Part shown: positions 49,969 through 58,182 of the stretch, in pieces
How positions within the stretch are numbered: the first letter of the stretch is position 1
Layout of the letters: each line of letters starts with the position of its first letter
Origin: Clostridia bacterium
Lineage (GTDB): Bacteria; Bacillota; Clostridia; Oscillospirales; Acutalibacteraceae
Assembly (NCBI GenBank): GCA_017397125.1
Contig: JAFQKB010000029.1
Location: 1-64,000, forward strand
Reading direction: 5' to 3'
Length of the DNA stretch: 64,000 nt
Position numbers and translations under genes: made by a program
Notes under the pieces: model-generated
Database searches by the model: none
The model's input: only the letters and a program-made list of their open reading frames with translations
What the model was told of the DNA's origin: nothing

Positions 49969-51698
49969 CTGTCTTCCTCCTTTTTGATCTGCAGCGCGGC
50001 GGCCAGCGCCCGCATCCGCTGGGGATCCACCTTGCACACCCGGCGGTCGTAGCTGTAAAAGCCGTTGGTCTCGTCCTCCACGTCGGAGAGCTGGGTGTAC
50101 ACAGCGCCGCAGAGTCCCTGCGCCACGGCGGGGATGATCTCCAGCCGATACAGCTTTTCCACGGCGTCCATATAGGCCGCCGCATCGTCAAACAGGCGGT
50201 AGCCATAGGTCTGCTTGGTATTGGACACGTGTCCCTCCGGCTTGTAGGAATAGCCGCCGAACTCCGAGAGAAACACCGGCTTTTGACCCGGTTTAAAGCG
50301 GAAAGGCTTAAAATACACGTGCTCGCTGACCAGGTCGCTGTCCGCCCCCTTAAACCAGCCGGAGGCAGTATCGATAAAACGGGTGGCGTCCAAGGATTTC
50401 AGCGTTTCGTACATCCGTTGGCTGTCAAACTGGCCCCAGCCCTCGTTGAAGATGGTCCATCCCACGATGCAGGGGTGACCGCCCAGCTGGCGCACCGTCT
50501 GCTCCATCCCCGCCTCAAAGGCGGCACGGGTGGCGGCGTTCCGGTGCAGGTGTTTGTCCCGCAGGCGCTTCATACCGACGGTGGGCAGGACGGTGTCGCG
50601 AAAAAAGGAATAATCGCCGTTATTGACCATATCCTGCCACACCAGCATACCCAACCGGTCGCAGTCGTAATAAAACCGTTCCGCCTCGATCTTGATATGC
50701 TTGCGCAGAGTATTGAAGCCCAGCTCCTGCATTTTAACTATATCCCACTCGTAGCAGGTGGGCAGGGGCGGGGTGAACAGGCCGTCGCTCCAGTAGCCCT
50801 GATCCAGCACGGCGTGCAAAAACACCGGCTTGCCGTTGAGGCACAGCCGGGGCACGCTGTCCACCGTCTCGGTGGTGAGGGTGCGCAGGGCAAAGTAAGA
50901 CTGCACCGTATCCTCGGCGGTTTCCAGCGTACATTCGTACAGATAGGGATCCTCGGGACACCACAGACGGGGTGTATCGGTAGCAAACTCCGCCACGCCG
51001 TCCACCACGGGAAGTGTCACCTCTCCCGAGGGGGTCGTCACCGTCAGCGTGCCCTCCGAAACCCCGTCAACCCGCACGGTTGCGGCATTTTTCGTGGTTG
51101 TAAAGTCGATGGACTTTACATAGTTTTTCGGCACACTTTCCAGCCAAACCGTCTGCCAGATGCCGCTGACGGGGGTGTACCACATACCACCCCGCTTGTA
51201 CTTCTGTTTGCCGTAGGGTAATACGGCGTTCGGCAGCTGATCCACCACCGAGATCATAAGAACGTTTTCATCGGACAAGTAATCGGTAATGTCCAGCGAG
51301 AACGGGGTGTATCCGCCCATATAGGAGTCGATATAATTCCCATTTACAAACACGAAAGCGATCTGATCCGCCGCACCGATATGCAGAATCACGCGATCTT
51401 TACAAAAGCCCGCGGGCAACGTAAAGGTGCGCCGATACCACAAATGGCTGTAGGGCGCCGGCACCTCACCGATGCCGGAGAGCAGGCTCTCGGGGCAATA
51501 GGGCACCCGAATACGGCGATCGTATTCCTCGGGCCATTCCGGCTGCTGCGTTACAGCAAAATCCCACCAGCCGTTGAGACACAGATAGGAATCCCGCCGC
51601 AGCTGCGGGCGGGGATAAGCATCCCACGGGATGCGGTCGGGGTCGGCGGCCAAGCGCTCACCCGACGGGGTGTACAGCGGTACCAGCTCAGGCTTCAC
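49965..51698 (-). CDS. Glycoside hydrolase family 2 enzyme
   Basis: 577 residues: N-terminal sugar-binding jelly-roll (about 30-190), immunoglobulin-like domain (about 195-275) and TIM barrel (about 280-577). The acid/base Glu is Glu419 in TIFNEGWGQFD and the nucleophile Glu479 in FLSEFGGYS. There is no signal peptide, so it is cytoplasmic. The family includes beta-galactosidases, beta-glucuronidases and beta-mannosidases; the short length and lack of C-terminal domains do not fix the substrate. It overlaps the MFS gene by 11 bp, so imported oligosaccharides are the likely substrate. Confidence 0.87.
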   Translation of the reverse strand: MKPELVPLYTPSGERLAADPDRIPWDAYPRPQLRRDSYLCLNGWWDFAVTQQPEWPEEYDRRIRVPYCPESLLSGIGEVPAPYSHLWYRRTFTLPAGFCKDRVILHIGAADQIAFVFVNGNYIDSYMGGYTPFSLDITDYLSDENVLMISVVDQLPNAVLPYGKQKYKRGGMWYTPVSGIWQTVWLESVPKNYVKSIDFTTTKNAATVRVDGVSEGTLTVTTPSGEVTLPVVDGVAEFATDTPRLWCPEDPYLYECTLETAEDTVQSYFALRTLTTETVDSVPRLCLNGKPVFLHAVLDQGYWSDGLFTPPLPTCYEWDIVKMQELGFNTLRKHIKIEAERFYYDCDRLGMLVWQDMVNNGDYSFFRDTVLPTVGMKRLRDKHLHRNAATRAAFEAGMEQTVRQLGGHPCIVGWTIFNEGWGQFDSQRMYETLKSLDATRFIDTASGWFKGADSDLVSEHVYFKPFRFKPGQKPVFLSEFGGYSYKPEGHVSNTKQTYGYRLFDDAAAYMDAVEKLYRLEIIPAVAQGLCGAVYTQLSDVEDETNGFYSYDRRVCKVDPQRMRALAAALQIKKEEDR

Positions 51699-52995
51699 GG
51701 GTGCTCTCCCCTTTCTTTTTCAGCCGCAGCACCAGCACCAGCGCCACCCACACGAACAGCGCCGCCACCGCCGCCGCCAGGAATATGTTTACGTTGGGTA
51801 TGAAGGAAGTAGTACCGTCGTTGTTCAGCACCGTGTCGGCGTTTTTCAGCACCGCGGCGCCGATGGCGGGGCCAATGATGCCGGGGATAAGCACCTGGGC
51901 CACGATGCGCAGACCCTGGAACATACCCGCTTTTTTCTCCGGGGTATGGTCCCGGAGCATAGCGCCGAACACCGCCATACCCGCCAGATAGCCGGTCATC
52001 ATCAGCAGCGAGCCGATAAACACCGGCACCGTGGCCCGGCAGAAATACAGCACCCCGTAACCGGCCAACAGAAGCAGCAGCGCCGGCGCAACGGACCGGA
52101 AAAAGCCGAAGCGGTCGTACAGCCGCCCGTAAAACGCGGTGGCCACCGAGGCCACAATGATCGCCGGTGCCATAATCAGCACGTAGTCGGTCATACCCAG
52201 AGAAACGCTGTAGTACAGAATAAGATACGGCATAAAGATCTGAATGGAGATGCCAAACACCGCAAAGGCCAGCAGGGTGGCGTACAGCACCGGATTCTGC
52301 CGCATCACCGAGGGGCGGAAGCCGTACACGATGTTGCGGAAATAGTGCTTGTTCTCCGGGATCGCCACCGCCCGGTCCTCGATGAGGAACAGGCCGAGAA
52401 TGCCCATCAGCACCACCGCACCGCCGATGATGAGAAAAATGGTGGTCCAACTGGAGGCCAGGGACAGATCAAAGGACATAAAGCCCCCGAACACCACCAG
52501 TATGGCCACCAGCGGCATCATGGCGTTGATGCCCTCGGCGGCGCCCCGGTTGGTGCGGTCGGTGGAGTCGGTCAGCCAGGCATTGAAGCAGGCGTCGTTG
52601 GCCGAAGAGCCGAAAAAGGTCATCACGCAGTCCAGGACGATGACCACCGTGACCCCCAGGGCGGCGGTGGACACCGCCGGAAACAAGGCCCCCAGCACAT
52701 CCGTGCGCACCAGCGAAAAGGCGGCAATGGAGAGACCCCACAGAATATAGCCGCCGCAGATAAAAGCCTTACGGCGGCCCACCTTATCCGACAGAGCACC
52801 GATGAGCAGGGTGGTCACCGTGGCCGCCACCGCGCTGGCGCTGACCATAGCGGATATGGCACCGGCGGATGCGTGGAACATCTGATAGATGAACACGTTA
52901 AAATACATATTCTCCACCACCCAGGCCACCTGACCGGTGAGCCCAAAGATCACCAGCGCCAGCCAGAAACGGGTGGATTGCTTGGTTCGTTGCAT
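51688..52995 (-). CDS. Major facilitator superfamily transporter
   Basis: 435 residues with 12 hydrophobic helices and the MFS loop motif GALSDKVGRRKAF (about residues 62-74). A second-half copy reads GRLYDRFGFFRS. The long central loop and LDCVMTFFGSSANDACFNAW segment resemble sugar-type MFS (GPH/SLC45-like) carriers. AAGAGG precedes the ATG at 52995. It heads the MFS-GH2-LOG operon; its promoter at 53029 lies right after an upstream terminator. A glycoside importer feeding the GH2 enzyme is the simplest reading. Confidence 0.87.
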   Translation of the reverse strand: MQRTKQSTRFWLALVIFGLTGQVAWVVENMYFNVFIYQMFHASAGAISAMVSASAVAATVTTLLIGALSDKVGRRKAFICGGYILWGLSIAAFSLVRTDVLGALFPAVSTAALGVTVVIVLDCVMTFFGSSANDACFNAWLTDSTDRTNRGAAEGINAMMPLVAILVVFGGFMSFDLSLASSWTTIFLIIGGAVVLMGILGLFLIEDRAVAIPENKHYFRNIVYGFRPSVMRQNPVLYATLLAFAVFGISIQIFMPYLILYYSVSLGMTDYVLIMAPAIIVASVATAFYGRLYDRFGFFRSVAPALLLLLAGYGVLYFCRATVPVFIGSLLMMTGYLAGMAVFGAMLRDHTPEKKAGMFQGLRIVAQVLIPGIIGPAIGAAVLKNADTVLNNDGTTSFIPNVNIFLAAAVAALFVWVALVLVLRLKKKGESTREA

Positions 52996-53028
52996 ACAGA
53001 TACCTCTTTTCACTCCGCAGTTTTTAAC

Positions 53029-53057
53029 AGTATACCACAAACCACGCCGGGTTGCAA
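53029..53057 (-). promoter_or_regulatory. Promoter of MFS-GH2-LOG
   Basis: TTGCAA (53052-53057), 17 bp, TATACT (53029-53034), minus strand. The -35 abuts the T-run of the NSS terminator. Confidence 0.7.
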
Positions 53058-53096
53058 CAAAAAGACCGGGCAAATGGAGCACTCTCCGCGGCCCGG
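53058..53096 (-). terminator. Terminator after the NSS transporter gene
   Basis: A stem of CCGGGC/GCCCGG (53066-53071 with 53091-53096) with an inner GGAG/CTCC pair. On the minus strand it is followed by TCTTTTTG. Confidence 0.72.
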
Positions 53097-53103
53097 CCGT
53101 TTG

Positions 53104-54447
53104 TCATATCTGCAGAACACCGAAAAAACTCAACAGAGAGGTGAGCAGGATCAGGAGGATGCACACCGGCGCCGCATAGCGGATGACCACGGTGAACACC
53201 GCCGCCTCGCCCCGCTTGAGCCGTGCCTCCTCAATCAGCGACCGAGGCCCAAGGGCATACCCCACAAACAAGCAGGTCAGCAGCGCCGCCACCGGCATCA
53301 GGATCTGATTGGTCATAAAGTCCAACAGGTCCGGAAAATGCCGGTCCAGGACACGAAAGCCGCTCCAAGGACCGTAGCCCAGGGACAGCGGCACCCCCGC
53401 CAGCAGCACAACGGCCCACACGGCCACGCATATCCCACGGCGGCTCCATCCCCAGCGGTCCTGCAGAATGGACACCACCGTCTCCATCATGGAGATGGTG
53501 GAGGTCAGCGCCGCCAGCAGCACCGACAAAAAGAACACCGTCCCCACAAGATGGCCGCCGGGCATACGGTCAAACAGTCGGGGCAGCGTGACAAACATCA
53601 GCCCGGGGCCGGTATCCAGCGCCTGGGGACCGGCCACGGCAAACACCGCCGGCACCACCATCAGCCCGGACACAAAGGCGATGCCCGTATCGAACAGCTC
53701 GATCTGCCGTACGGCGGTGTGCAGGTTCACCTCTTCTTTCATATACGAGCCGTAGGTGATCATAACCCCCATAGCCAGGGACATGGAGAAGAACATCTGC
53801 CCCATGGCCGCCAGCACGGTCCGGATGGAAAAACGGCTCAGGTCCGGCTTGAGATAGTAGGCAACCCCCTCGCCGGCGCCCGGCAGAAGCATCACGTACA
53901 CCGCCACCAGCACACTCAGCACCGCCTGCACCGGCATCATCCATTTGCACACCTTTTCCACTCCCTTCTCCACGCCGGTGAGCACCAGCAGGGCGGTAAG
54001 AGTGAGAAACAGGAAAAACCATACGAGGGGCTCTATCGGGCGGGAAACGAAGGCGTCAAAATAGCCGCTATCGGCCAGAAGGCCGCCACGCCCCAGGGTG
54101 CTGGCTGCCCAATACTTGGCCACCCAACCACCCACGACGCAGTAGTACGGCAAAATAAAAAAAGGGACCGCCGACACCAGATAGCCGATAAACGTATACC
54201 GGCGATTCAGAGCCCGAAAGGCGCCGATGGCGCTGCGGCCGGTCCTGCGGCCGATGGCGATCTCCGCCACCATCAGCGAAAACCCCACGGTCATCACCAA
54301 CACCAGATACACCAGCAGAAACATACCGCCGCCGTACTTGGCCGCCAGATAGGGAAACCGCCAGATATTCCCCAGCCCCACCGCCGACCCGGCTGCCGCC
54401 AGTACAAAGCCCAATCGGCCGCTGAAGGTGCTTCTTTTCTGCTCCAT
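53104..54447 (-). CDS. Sodium-dependent neurotransmitter:sodium symporter family transporter (NSS 1)
   Basis: 447 residues with about 11 helices. The N-terminus FSGRLGFVLAAAGSAVGLGNIWRFPYLAAKYGG is the LeuT-type helix 1, with the unwound Na+/substrate site in GSAVGLGNIWRFPY. DTGIAFVSGLMV and GPGLMFVTLP are other family marks. It couples amino-acid (or amine) uptake to Na+. The start at 54447 is supported by AAGAGGGG. It follows pnuC by 74 bp without an evident promoter. Confidence 0.88.
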   Translation of the reverse strand: MEQKRSTFSGRLGFVLAAAGSAVGLGNIWRFPYLAAKYGGGMFLLVYLVLVMTVGFSLMVAEIAIGRRTGRSAIGAFRALNRRYTFIGYLVSAVPFFILPYYCVVGGWVAKYWAASTLGRGGLLADSGYFDAFVSRPIEPLVWFFLFLTLTALLVLTGVEKGVEKVCKWMMPVQAVLSVLVAVYVMLLPGAGEGVAYYLKPDLSRFSIRTVLAAMGQMFFSMSLAMGVMITYGSYMKEEVNLHTAVRQIELFDTGIAFVSGLMVVPAVFAVAGPQALDTGPGLMFVTLPRLFDRMPGGHLVGTVFFLSVLLAALTSTISMMETVVSILQDRWGWSRRGICVAVWAVVLLAGVPLSLGYGPWSGFRVLDRHFPDLLDFMTNQILMPVAALLTCLFVGYALGPRSLIEEARLKRGEAAVFTVVIRYAAPVCILLILLTSLLSFFGVLQI

Positions 54448-54521
54448 GTCGCCCCTCTTTTCCGGATAGACCGTTTTGCAGAGGTCCGTGATCCCAGCAC
54501 ATCCATCAGCAAAACACAACC

Positions 54522-55220
54522 TTACTTTCTTTCACCAGTATGTTGTGTTTTTTCACGCCCTTTCCAACTGGAAAAAGCATACAAATCGTTGAGCAGAAAC
54601 ATCGAGAAGCACCCAATCATCGGTGTAAAGCCAGGGTCCTTTACAGATGCGAGAACCCACAGAATAATCAGCACCACATCGTTGGCGGCATAGGCGATGG
54701 CATAGTAGGAGCTGCGGTAAAAGGTGAGATACGACGCCAAAAAGCTGGTGATCACCGACACGGTGCTCCAGAACAGATTGGGCGTCTTAAGCCACCAAAG
54801 GACCACGCCCAGCACGGCGGTGACCACCACCGTCAGCACCACCATCCACACCCATTGGCGGCGGGTGAGCCGATGGATCTCCACCTGGGCCGTATTTCCC
54901 TCATAGGGGTGGCGCAGCCAACTGAACACCGCCAGCACCGCCATGGGCAGGGTCATCCCCAGATAGGTCACCATCTCACCGTAATAGCGAAACTGCCAAG
55001 AGGTGATGCCGTAAAGAACGCTGAACACCACTGTAAGTATCTGTCCCCACACGTCCCCCTTGGCCATAAAGATCAGCGCCACCACACCCAGGATCGACCC
55101 TAGGCGTGTGGACAAAGAGGCCTGCCCGGCCAGGCTATTGCACAGAATGACCACCGCCAGCGACACCAGCAGCAAGCACCAATCCTTTTTATTCAGCTGA
55201 CGAAACGGGTTTCTCCACAT
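54522..55220 (-). CDS. pnuC: PnuC-like nicotinamide (riboside) transporter
   Basis: 233 residues with seven or eight helices. It has WGQILTVVFSVLYGITSWQFRYYGEM (about residues 56-81), the W/Y/F-rich substrate channel and the late LNDLYAFSSW motif typical of PnuC. It moves vitamin B3 or another ribosyl vitamin by facilitated diffusion. The start at 55220 has AAGGAG at 7 nt; an ATG 6 bp earlier is too close to that site. The gene begins only 26 bp after a terminator hairpin, so it seems to depend on read-through from ppa (see findings). Confidence 0.87.
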   Translation of the reverse strand: MWRNPFRQLNKKDWCLLLVSLAVVILCNSLAGQASLSTRLGSILGVVALIFMAKGDVWGQILTVVFSVLYGITSWQFRYYGEMVTYLGMTLPMAVLAVFSWLRHPYEGNTAQVEIHRLTRRQWVWMVVLTVVVTAVLGVVLWWLKTPNLFWSTVSVITSFLASYLTFYRSSYYAIAYAANDVVLIILWVLASVKDPGFTPMIGCFSMFLLNDLYAFSSWKGREKTQHTGERK

Positions 55221-55246
55221 AAACATTCTCCTTTTTTTGTAAAAAA

Positions 55247-55296
55247 AGCGCCCACGCATCTCTCTTCAAAGACCTAATGAGAGATGAATGGGCGCT
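55247..55296 (-). terminator. Terminator-like hairpin between ppa and pnuC
   Basis: An 8-bp outer stem (55247-55254 with 55289-55296) and a 7-bp inner stem (55258-55264 with 55279-55285), followed on the minus strand by seven T. Its T-run nearly touches the pnuC ribosome site. Confidence 0.85.
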
Positions 55297-55328
55297 GTTG
55301 TTTCAGCACCGTCTACCCGGTGGCAGAC
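55294..55328 (-). promoter_or_regulatory. Possible pnuC leader aptamer before the terminator
   Basis: In RNA order, two interleaved 4-bp helices (55325-55328 with 55311-55314; 55319-55322 with 55307-55310) could form a small H-type pseudoknot. A GCTG/CAGC hairpin follows (55304-55307 with 55294-55297) that shares bases with the terminator's 5' arm. The layout resembles a transcriptional riboswitch. The stems are short and may be chance, and I cannot match a named class. Confidence 0.3.
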
Positions 55329-55338
55329 ACGATTCAGT

Positions 55339-55881
55339 TTAACGATGGGATTTGCAAAAAACGTCGATATAGTGATCAATGGCGGCATCGATGGTCTGGA
55401 TGGCCGCCGCCCGATCCGCCACCTCGTCCACGGCGGTGGTTTTATTCTCCAGGTTCTTATATACTGTGAAAAAGTGCCGCATCTCGTCAAACACGTGGCG
55501 GGGCAAATGATCGATATCGGTGTATACGTTGTAGTTGGGATCGTTATAGGGGATGGCCACGATCTTTTCATCGTTCTGGCCATTGTCCAGCATATTGATC
55601 ATACCGATGGGATAGGCCCGCACCAGGCTCATAGGCTCCAGCGCCTCGGAGCAGAGCAGCAGCACATCCAGTGGATCGCCGTCATCGCCATAGGTGCGGG
55701 GGATAAAGCCGTAATTGGCCGGGTAGTGGGTGGAGGTATACAGGATACGGTCCAGTATGATCAGGCCGGTTTCTTTGTCCAGCTCGTACTTCTTGCGGCT
55801 TCCCTTCGGGATCTCAATGACGCAGATAAAATCCTCCGGATGGATCCGTTTGGGATCAATGTCGTGCCAAATATTGGACAT
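55339..55881 (-). CDS. ppa: Soluble inorganic pyrophosphatase (family I)
   Basis: 180 residues. FICVIEIPKGSRKKYELDKETG, HYPANYGFIPRTYGDDGDPLDVLLL (family I signature with DxDPxD) and the later Asp/Lys cluster bind PPi and Mg2+. It hydrolyses PPi to 2 Pi. Its presence beside a PPi-dependent phosphofructokinase in the same genome region implies that the two compete for PPi and are probably regulated differently. The start at 55881 has AAAGGGAG. Confidence 0.95.
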   Translation of the reverse strand: MSNIWHDIDPKRIHPEDFICVIEIPKGSRKKYELDKETGLIILDRILYTSTHYPANYGFIPRTYGDDGDPLDVLLLCSEALEPMSLVRAYPIGMINMLDNGQNDEKIVAIPYNDPNYNVYTDIDHLPRHVFDEMRHFFTVYKNLENKTTAVDEVADRAAAIQTIDAAIDHYIDVFCKSHR

Positions 55882-55965
55882 ATCGCATACTCCCTTTCTG
55901 AATGATGCAGATATTCTACCACATTTCAGGTTTGCTGTAAAGAGCTGTGCTGCAATTGCCAAAAA

Positions 55966-57351
55966 TCAACCGGCAAAAAACGTCGTGTAAATGCCGTGCG
56001 CCCATAAGACGAGCAGCATCACCGGCAGAATATACTTGCAATAGAAATACAGCCCCTTGGGGAATCGGGTGCCCCGGCCGGTATTCACCTCATCCATAAA
56101 CCTGGCCCAGCCCCAGCCCCGCTTATTCCAGGTACAGAACAGCACGTACACCAGCGAGCCCAGGGGCAGGATGTTGTTGCTGATGACAAAATCCTCCAGA
56201 TCCATCACAGTAGAGCCGGCACCCAGGGGCGTAAACCCGGACAGGACATTAAAGCCCAGAGCGCAGGGCAGGGACAGCAGCATCACCGCCACACCGTTGA
56301 TCACGCAGGACCTGCGGCGGCTCCAGCCCCAGGTGTCCATACCAAAGGAAATAAGATTTTCAAACACCGCCGTTACGGTGGACATGGCGGCAAAGATCAT
56401 AAACAGGAAAAACAGCGCACCCCAGATCCGTCCGCCGGCCATAGAATTGAACACCTGCGGTAGGGTCTCGAACAAAAGGCCCGGGCCGGCATCGGGGGCG
56501 ATGTCATAGGCAAAGCAGGCAGGAATAACGATCAGACCGGCCATAATGGCCACAAAGGTGTCCAGGGCCGCGATGGAGATGCTCTCACCCAGCAGACGGC
56601 GGTCCTTGCCGATGTAGCTGCCAAAGATGGCCATGCTGCCCATACCGATGGACAGGGTGAAAAACGCCTGGCCCATGGCGGAAAAGACCACCTGGCCCGC
56701 ACCCAGCTCCGCCATCTTGTTAAAATCCGGCACCAGGTAATACCGCAGGCCCTCGCCGGCCCCCGGCAGGGTGACGGTGCGCACCGCCAATAGAGAGATG
56801 ATGGCCAACAGGGCCACCATCATTACTTTATTGATCTTTTCCACGCCTTTTTTTAGGCCCAACGAACAGATGCCAAAGCCCAGCACCGTGGTCAGCACCA
56901 TAAAGCCCACCAGCGTGGCGGGAGAGGCCAGCATCGCATCGAATTGCGCCTCTACCTGGGCGGCGGTATTACCCGCAAAGTCTCCCCGCACCGTCTTGAG
57001 AAAGTATACGAACATCCAGCCACAGACGGTGGTGTAGAACATCATCAGCAGGTAGTTGCCTGCCAGACCCACCCAGCCGAACAGATGCCATTTGGTGCCC
57101 TTGGGCTGGATGGCCTTAAACGAGCAGACCAAACTGCGCTGGCTGGCGCGGCCCACCGCAAACTCCATAGCCATAATGGGCAGACCAAACAGCAGCAGAA
57201 AGGCCAGACACACCAGAATAAAGGCGGCGCCGCCGGACTGGCCCACCATATACGGAAAACGCCACACGTTGCCAAGGCCGATGGCGCAGCCCGCCGAAAT
57301 TAATATAAAGCCCAACCGGGAGCCGAATTTTTCACGTTCCATAGCTTGCAA
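55966..57351 (-). CDS. Sodium-dependent neurotransmitter:sodium symporter family transporter (NSS 2)
   Basis: 461 residues from a TTG start at 57351, preferred because AGGAG is 5 nt upstream; an ATG 9 bp later (MEREKFGSRLGF) is the other option but lies 14 nt from the site. It has 11-12 helices with the LeuT-type helix 1 motif ISAGCAIGLGNVWRFPY and DAGPGLLFETLPQVF. Likely Na+-coupled amino-acid uptake. It is a paralogue of the 53104 gene but clearly divergent, and is the second gene of a pair with the 57367 gene. Confidence 0.87.
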   Translation of the reverse strand: MQAMEREKFGSRLGFILISAGCAIGLGNVWRFPYMVGQSGGAAFILVCLAFLLLFGLPIMAMEFAVGRASQRSLVCSFKAIQPKGTKWHLFGWVGLAGNYLLMMFYTTVCGWMFVYFLKTVRGDFAGNTAAQVEAQFDAMLASPATLVGFMVLTTVLGFGICSLGLKKGVEKINKVMMVALLAIISLLAVRTVTLPGAGEGLRYYLVPDFNKMAELGAGQVVFSAMGQAFFTLSIGMGSMAIFGSYIGKDRRLLGESISIAALDTFVAIMAGLIVIPACFAYDIAPDAGPGLLFETLPQVFNSMAGGRIWGALFFLFMIFAAMSTVTAVFENLISFGMDTWGWSRRRSCVINGVAVMLLSLPCALGFNVLSGFTPLGAGSTVMDLEDFVISNNILPLGSLVYVLFCTWNKRGWGWARFMDEVNTGRGTRFPKGLYFYCKYILPVMLLVLWAHGIYTTFFAG

Positions 57352-57366
57352 CTACGCTCCTATCCG

Positions 57367-57858
57367 TCAGTGACCGCGCAGGTCGGTATCCAGCCAATCC
57401 CGCGCCCATTCCGGGGCGCTGCCCCAGGAATACAGTACGTAATAGCCCGCCGAGTCCGCGGACACCGAAAAATGCACGCCACCGTGCAGAGCGCTGCCCC
57501 GGGGGCAGATCTCGGTGCCCGACTGGGGCTCCACCAGATAGTCATACTGGTCCTCTGCATAGGCGGCGTAGTGGGCGTTGAGCTCCTGGGAGGACAGCTC
57601 ACTCTTTAACAGCACAGCGCCGAAATACTGCATACCGTTGCCGTTGCCGATCAGCTTAGCCGCCTTGGAGATGGAGGTGACCACCTCGGTATCCGGCGGC
57701 AGGGGCAGCGCCTTCAGCTCCCGCTCCACACCCAGTGCCACCGCGTTGTTGGCCACCGGCACCGCCAGGGCCAACAGCAGCAAAAACACGGCTATCATCA
57801 CCATCAATATACGAATCGCGCGGCGTATCCGGTCTTTTTGCTTGTTGGAAATAGCCAT
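57367..57858 (-). CDS. Single-pass membrane protein, unknown
   Basis: 163 residues. Basic cytoplasmic start (SNKQKDRIRRAIRI), one helix (about 15-40), then an extracellular domain with conserved-looking aromatic and Gly positions (QYFGAVLLKSELS, YYVLYSWG). The start at 57858 is chosen for AAGGAGG at 6 nt spacing; an ATG 6 bp upstream abuts the site. It precedes the second NSS gene by 15 bp and may be its partner. No family recognised. Confidence 0.7.
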   Translation of the reverse strand: MAISNKQKDRIRRAIRILMVMIAVFLLLLALAVPVANNAVALGVERELKALPLPPDTEVVTSISKAAKLIGNGNGMQYFGAVLLKSELSSQELNAHYAAYAEDQYDYLVEPQSGTEICPRGSALHGGVHFSVSADSAGYYVLYSWGSAPEWARDWLDTDLRGH

Positions 57859-57944
57859 GTTCATCCTCCTTACATACATTTCCCGACCAGTTTATCACAT
57901 ATTCGTCCGGTTGGCAACCCATTGCTTGCCGGCAGGCGTAAAAA

Positions 57945-57970
57945 ATCCCCCGACACCGCTGCCGGGGGAT
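57945..57970 (-). terminator. Terminator after copA
   Basis: An 8-bp GC stem (57945-57952 with 57963-57970). On the minus strand it is followed by TTTTTT. Confidence 0.82.
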
Positions 57971-57978
57971 CTCTTGTA

Positions 57979-58182
57979 TCAATCCAGCGTTTTGTAGCCC
58001 TTTGTCTCAATGGCGGCGCGCAGGACCGTGTCCTCCACGTCCTCTGCCAGGGTCACCGTGGTGGTGCCGGACAGCCGGTCCGCCACCGCAGAGGCCACAC
58101 CGGGGATACCCTCCAGCGCCTCTTTAACATGAGCCTCACAATGGGCACACATCATGCCTTCTACCTTGATCGTTTTTTCCAT
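57979..58182 (-). CDS. copZ: CopZ-like copper chaperone made from an internal copA start (candidate)
   Basis: The last 67 codons of copA read as a complete Cop[22 protein letters not shown] start, CxxC at residues 12-15, and a full beta-alpha-beta-beta-alpha-beta length. A perfect AGGAGG (58191-58196) lies 8 nt before the internal ATG at 58182. Upstream residues encoded by that site read EEEK, unrelated to the pump. So a free chaperone and a pump-fused copy may both be made from one frame. Seen directly: the site, the ATG and the frame. Translation from it is inference. Confidence 0.5.
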   Translation of the reverse strand: MEKTIKVEGMMCAHCEAHVKEALEGIPGVASAVADRLSGTTTVTLAEDVEDTVLRAAIETKGYKTLD

